Source of the DNA: Phycisphaerales bacterium UBA1926 | GTDB lineage: Bacteria > Planctomycetota > Phycisphaerae > Phycisphaerales > UBA1924 | Assembly: GCA_002337215.1 (NCBI GenBank) | Contig: DDFO01000038.1 | Coordinates: forward strand, 101,480-136,152 | Direction: 5' to 3' | Length of the DNA stretch: 34,673 bases | Shown here: positions 32,630 through 34,673 of the stretch, one piece after another | Numbering within the stretch: the first letter of the stretch is position 1 | How the letters are laid out: every line of letters starts with the position of its first letter | Position numbers and translations under genes: made by a program | The notes under the pieces: model-generated | Databases searched by the model: none | Seen by the model: the letters and a program-made list of their open reading frames with translations, nothing else | Told to the model about the DNA's origin: nothing

Positions 32630-33679
32630 GTGTCCAAGGCCGGCGTTCGCGTCGTGCGCGTGGGGCGGGGTGATCGGGTCCCGGCGGCGGCCCGGCTCGT
32701 GGGCGGTGAGACACCGAACGCCCGGCAGGCGGGGCGGGCGTTCCTTGAACGTGCTTCCGCCCACGGGATCGACCTCCGGTATTTCTGGGGGACGGTGCGC
32801 CCAGATGCCGGTCGGGCGGGCGGCGTGTTCACGCAGGCGGCGCTTATCGTTCCGCAGACGGGTCGGACGGCGATGGTGTTCCTCTCGGGGCCCGGGCCGA
32901 TGCGTACGTGCGGGGATGCGGATCAGCAATCGGCGGATCGGGTTGAGCTGCTTCGCGGCGCGTTCGTTGAGGCCGAGGCTGTGCTTGGGGACCGCGTCCA
33001 CCTGATCCAGGCGTTGCCATCGCCCGAAGAGGCGTGGGGGATTGGGGCGTTCGCCGGCGCTGGGATGACCCGGCTGGGCGATCTGGCCTATCTGCGTCGG
33101 CCTCTGTCCATGCCGGTTGGAGAGGCCGGGGGCGAATGGCCCGCTGGTGTACGGATGCGGCGTGTCGGGGCTTTGACAGAGGGCGGAGATCTCCCCGCAC
33201 TGCGCCGGGCACTGGAGCGGACGTACGTGGACACGCTGGATTGCCCGGGATTGTGCGCGCTGCGGCGGACCGACGATGTCATCGAATCGCATCGGAGCGC
33301 CGGTGACTTCGAGAAAGCGGAGTGGTGGATCGTCGAGGCTGACGACGGCGCGGGCTTCACCGCGGAGGGGTGCGTGTTGCTTTCTCCGGCGTTCGAAGCG
33401 CGGAGCCTTGAATTGGTGTACATGGGGCTCGGGCCCCGCTTGCGGGGGCGGGGCTTGGGGGCGAGGGCGCTGCGGGCGGCGCTCTTGGGTGCGCGGCGGT
33501 TGCCGCTCGATCAGGTGTCGTGCGCGGTGGACCTGTCGAATGAGCCCGCGCGGGCGTTGTATGCACGGCTTGGGTTTACGGAGTTCGCGCGGCGTGTCGC
33601 GTTTGTTCGCCCAACGGCTTCCGGGCCTGTGGGTTCCGGGAATGACTCGGCGTCCGGCGGGGTCGGCGCAACGCGATAG
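32630..33679 (+). CDS. GNAT-family N-acetyltransferase
   Basis: 349 residues if started at GTG 32630; GTG 32582 in the same frame is an alternative, and neither has a good ribosome-binding site. The C-terminal ~100 residues are a GNAT domain: LELVYMGLGPRLRGRGLGARALRAALLGARRL (RGRGLG is the acetyl-CoA loop) and VDLSNEPARALYARLGFTEFARRVAFVR. The N-terminal ~200 residues (RQAGRAFLERASAHGIDLRYFWGTVRPDAGRAGGVF, AALIVPQTGRTAMVFLSGPG) have beta-alpha character and may be a degenerate second GNAT domain, as in tandem GNAT proteins. The substrate is unknown. Codons are G-rich, unlike genes left of 30 kb. Confidence 0.75.
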   Translation: MSKAGVRVVRVGRGDRVPAAARLVGGETPNARQAGRAFLERASAHGIDLRYFWGTVRPDAGRAGGVFTQAALIVPQTGRTAMVFLSGPGPMRTCGDADQQSADRVELLRGAFVEAEAVLGDRVHLIQALPSPEEAWGIGAFAGAGMTRLGDLAYLRRPLSMPVGEAGGEWPAGVRMRRVGALTEGGDLPALRRALERTYVDTLDCPGLCALRRTDDVIESHRSAGDFEKAEWWIVEADDGAGFTAEGCVLLSPAFEARSLELVYMGLGPRLRGRGLGARALRAALLGARRLPLDQVSCAVDLSNEPARALYARLGFTEFARRVAFVRPTASGPVGSGNDSASGGVGATR

Positions 33680-34351
33680 TCGACGGGTTTTCCACAGGTT
33701 TTCGTCAGTGTGCTTGTGGCCGTGAACAACTTCTTTTTTGCGTCGCTAAGTGTCTGCTTTTCAAGCGGTGTTGTGGTGGTCTGTCGGTGTGACCGCGATC
33801 GAGTTGAGCCCGCGACGACGCGGTGTTTCCTAACCTTGCCGCGGCGGCCTGTTGGAGTGCGGGCCTGAGAGACCTGGTGATTCGTCGGGGGTTCGGCGGG
33901 CTGCTTGGTCTGCCGATGGACTCGAATGGAGGTCATGGCATGGGACTGATGCGAAGCAGTGCGCACGCCGCGGTGGACCGCGGCCCGCGTGGAGATTCGA
34001 GACCCTTCTGGGTGGTGGGTGTTGCGCTCACCGATCGAACCTTTGGGCTTCGTGTCGGACCTCGTCGTGGTGACCTGATTCGTGGCGGCTCGGTTCGTGA
34101 CGCTGTGATGCGCACGGCGGAGTCTGACGGGGCGCTCGGGAGTCTGTCCGCGACCGGGTAATCGATGATGTTCGGGCATGGGGCTTCACGCGTCGGCCGG
34201 CGGGTCGTCGGGTGACGGCGCGGTCAGTGCCGTCGTAACTGCAAACACATGAACAAGCGATGACGCGGTGGGCTGCCGGCTCTCCGGGGTGGTCGTGTTC
34301 CCGGGGCGCGAGGCGGATTCCTGCTGGCGAACCGGGTGGAAAGTGACCGAA
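33680..34351. other. Gene-free stretch before dnaA; candidate oriC region
   Basis: 672 bases with no credible gene. A DnaA-box-like TTTTCCACA lies at 33688-33696 (fits TTWTNCACA), with TGTGAACAA-like sequence ~25 bases further. A T-rich patch with a TTCTTTTTT core lies at 33727-33737, the most AT-rich part of this end. With dnaA following and the strand-skew change ~3 kb to the left, an origin is plausible. Only one good box was found by eye. Confidence 0.4.
33688..33696 (+). promoter_or_regulatory. DnaA-box-like site
   Basis: TTTTCCACA matches the relaxed DnaA box TTWTNCACA. It stands just after the GNAT stop codon, 656 bases before the probable dnaA start. Confidence 0.4.
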
Positions 34352-34673
34352 ATGAACGGAGCTCGAAGTGGGACAGATCGGCGAGGTGTCGCTCGGGAAG
34401 CCGGAGAGCGAAGCCGCTCAGGGCCCGGGGTATCGGCTGGGTCCGGGTCTCGGGTTGAGCGGGAACGTCATCTCGGGCGAGACGCCGTTGGGCGCGATGT
34501 GCAGGGGCCGCGGGATTCGGGAACGCTCGATGCTGCGGGTGTGATCGGGCGCCTGGAGGGAGCGATCGGTCGTGACGCGGTGGCACGGTACATGGGGACG
34601 GGCATTCGGCTCGAGGTGGACGCGGAGGGGGCTCGGAGCGAGGTGCCCAGCCGGTTCGCGGCGGAACTGATCG
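34352..34673 (+). CDS. dnaA: Probable chromosomal replication initiator DnaA, N-terminal part (truncated by window end)
   Basis: 107 residues are visible from ATG 34352 and the frame is open at the window end. The first ~60 residues are an Arg/Gly/Ser-rich, probably disordered extension. The rest, IGRLEGAIGRDAVARYMGTG then IRLEVDAEGARSEVPSRFAAELI, has the DnaA domain I pattern: a helix ending in a hydrophobic-aromatic stretch, then strand-strand, then the 'VPs-F-A--I' closing helix. GTG 34541 is an alternative start close to the domain. The AAA+ and DNA-binding domains lie beyond the window, so the call rests on ~45 residues plus the upstream context. Confidence 0.55.
   Translation, partial: MNGARSGTDRRGVAREAGERSRSGPGVSAGSGSRVERERHLGRDAVGRDVQGPRDSGTLDAAGVIGRLEGAIGRDAVARYMGTGIRLEVDAEGARSEVPSRFAAELI

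Noticed and set aside
32243..33292. 349-residue - strand frame
   Set aside because: Antisense of the GNAT gene; Pro/Arg/Thr-rich shadow.
33511..34179. 222-residue - strand frame and 112-residue + strand frame (33823-34161) in the gap before dnaA
   Set aside because: Low-complexity Arg/Thr/Pro composition, no ribosome-binding sites. I looked for ribosomal protein L34, often next to dnaA, and did not find it.

Overview
The window reads as high-GC chromosomal DNA from a planctomycete, most likely of the class Phycisphaerae. This is inferred from protein style, not from a search. The supporting signs are a secreted beta-helix protein ending in a dockerin-like 'LDLADI...GCP' tail, a PadR regulator translationally coupled to a permease-prefix/STN-like membrane protein, Kdo genes, and ribosomal genes in partly dismantled operons. 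Most of the content is housekeeping. No rRNA, CRISPR array, prophage or insertion sequence was seen.

Left part, 1-11.7 kb, all on the + strand: the 3' part of a Kdo transferase gene (waaA), tRNA-Lys(UUU), a large SNF2-family helicase whose stop codon overlaps the start of a SWIM zinc-finger protein, a gene-free stretch rich in hairpins, tRNA-Gln(UUG), then a translation/precursor block glmU(N-terminal domain only)-prs-rplY-pth-rpsF-ssb-rplI closed by an intrinsic terminator. The glmU-prs-ctc-pth order is the one known from Bacillus. rpsR, usually between ssb and rplI, is absent.

Middle part, 11.7-24.7 kb. On the - strand are a sigma-70 factor, PilT, a membrane-anchored PilB/GspE-like protein with damaged ATPase motifs, and a CvpA-like membrane protein. 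Then come sodA (+) with a clear terminator, a small membrane protein (+), thrS (-) and the padR/permease-prefix pair (+).

Right part, 24.7-34.7 kb: nrdR, the beta-helix protein, an orphan CoA-transferase subunit A (no subunit B), a stand-alone protein that looks like the type VI secretion amidase effector Tae4, a repeat-riddled hypothetical gene, a sulfotransferase (-) divergent from kdsA (+), rpmA (-), a secreted hypothetical protein (-), a GNAT-family protein (+), and a 0.67 kb gene-free stretch with a DnaA-box-like site just before a probable dnaA start that runs off the window.

Three sequence-level patterns cut across the genes. (1) The + strand is C-rich up to about 30.5 kb whatever the gene direction, then becomes G-rich, which with dnaA suggests a replication origin at the right end. 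(2) At least five genes (one membrane protein, thrS, padR, scoA, kdsA) have a TANNNT box exactly six bases before the start codon, and the sulfotransferase has one at seven, pointing to leaderless mRNAs. (3) Two short palindromic repeat families sit inside two coding sequences and are always read in the same phase (GERAGxRG and GSEGVPP).
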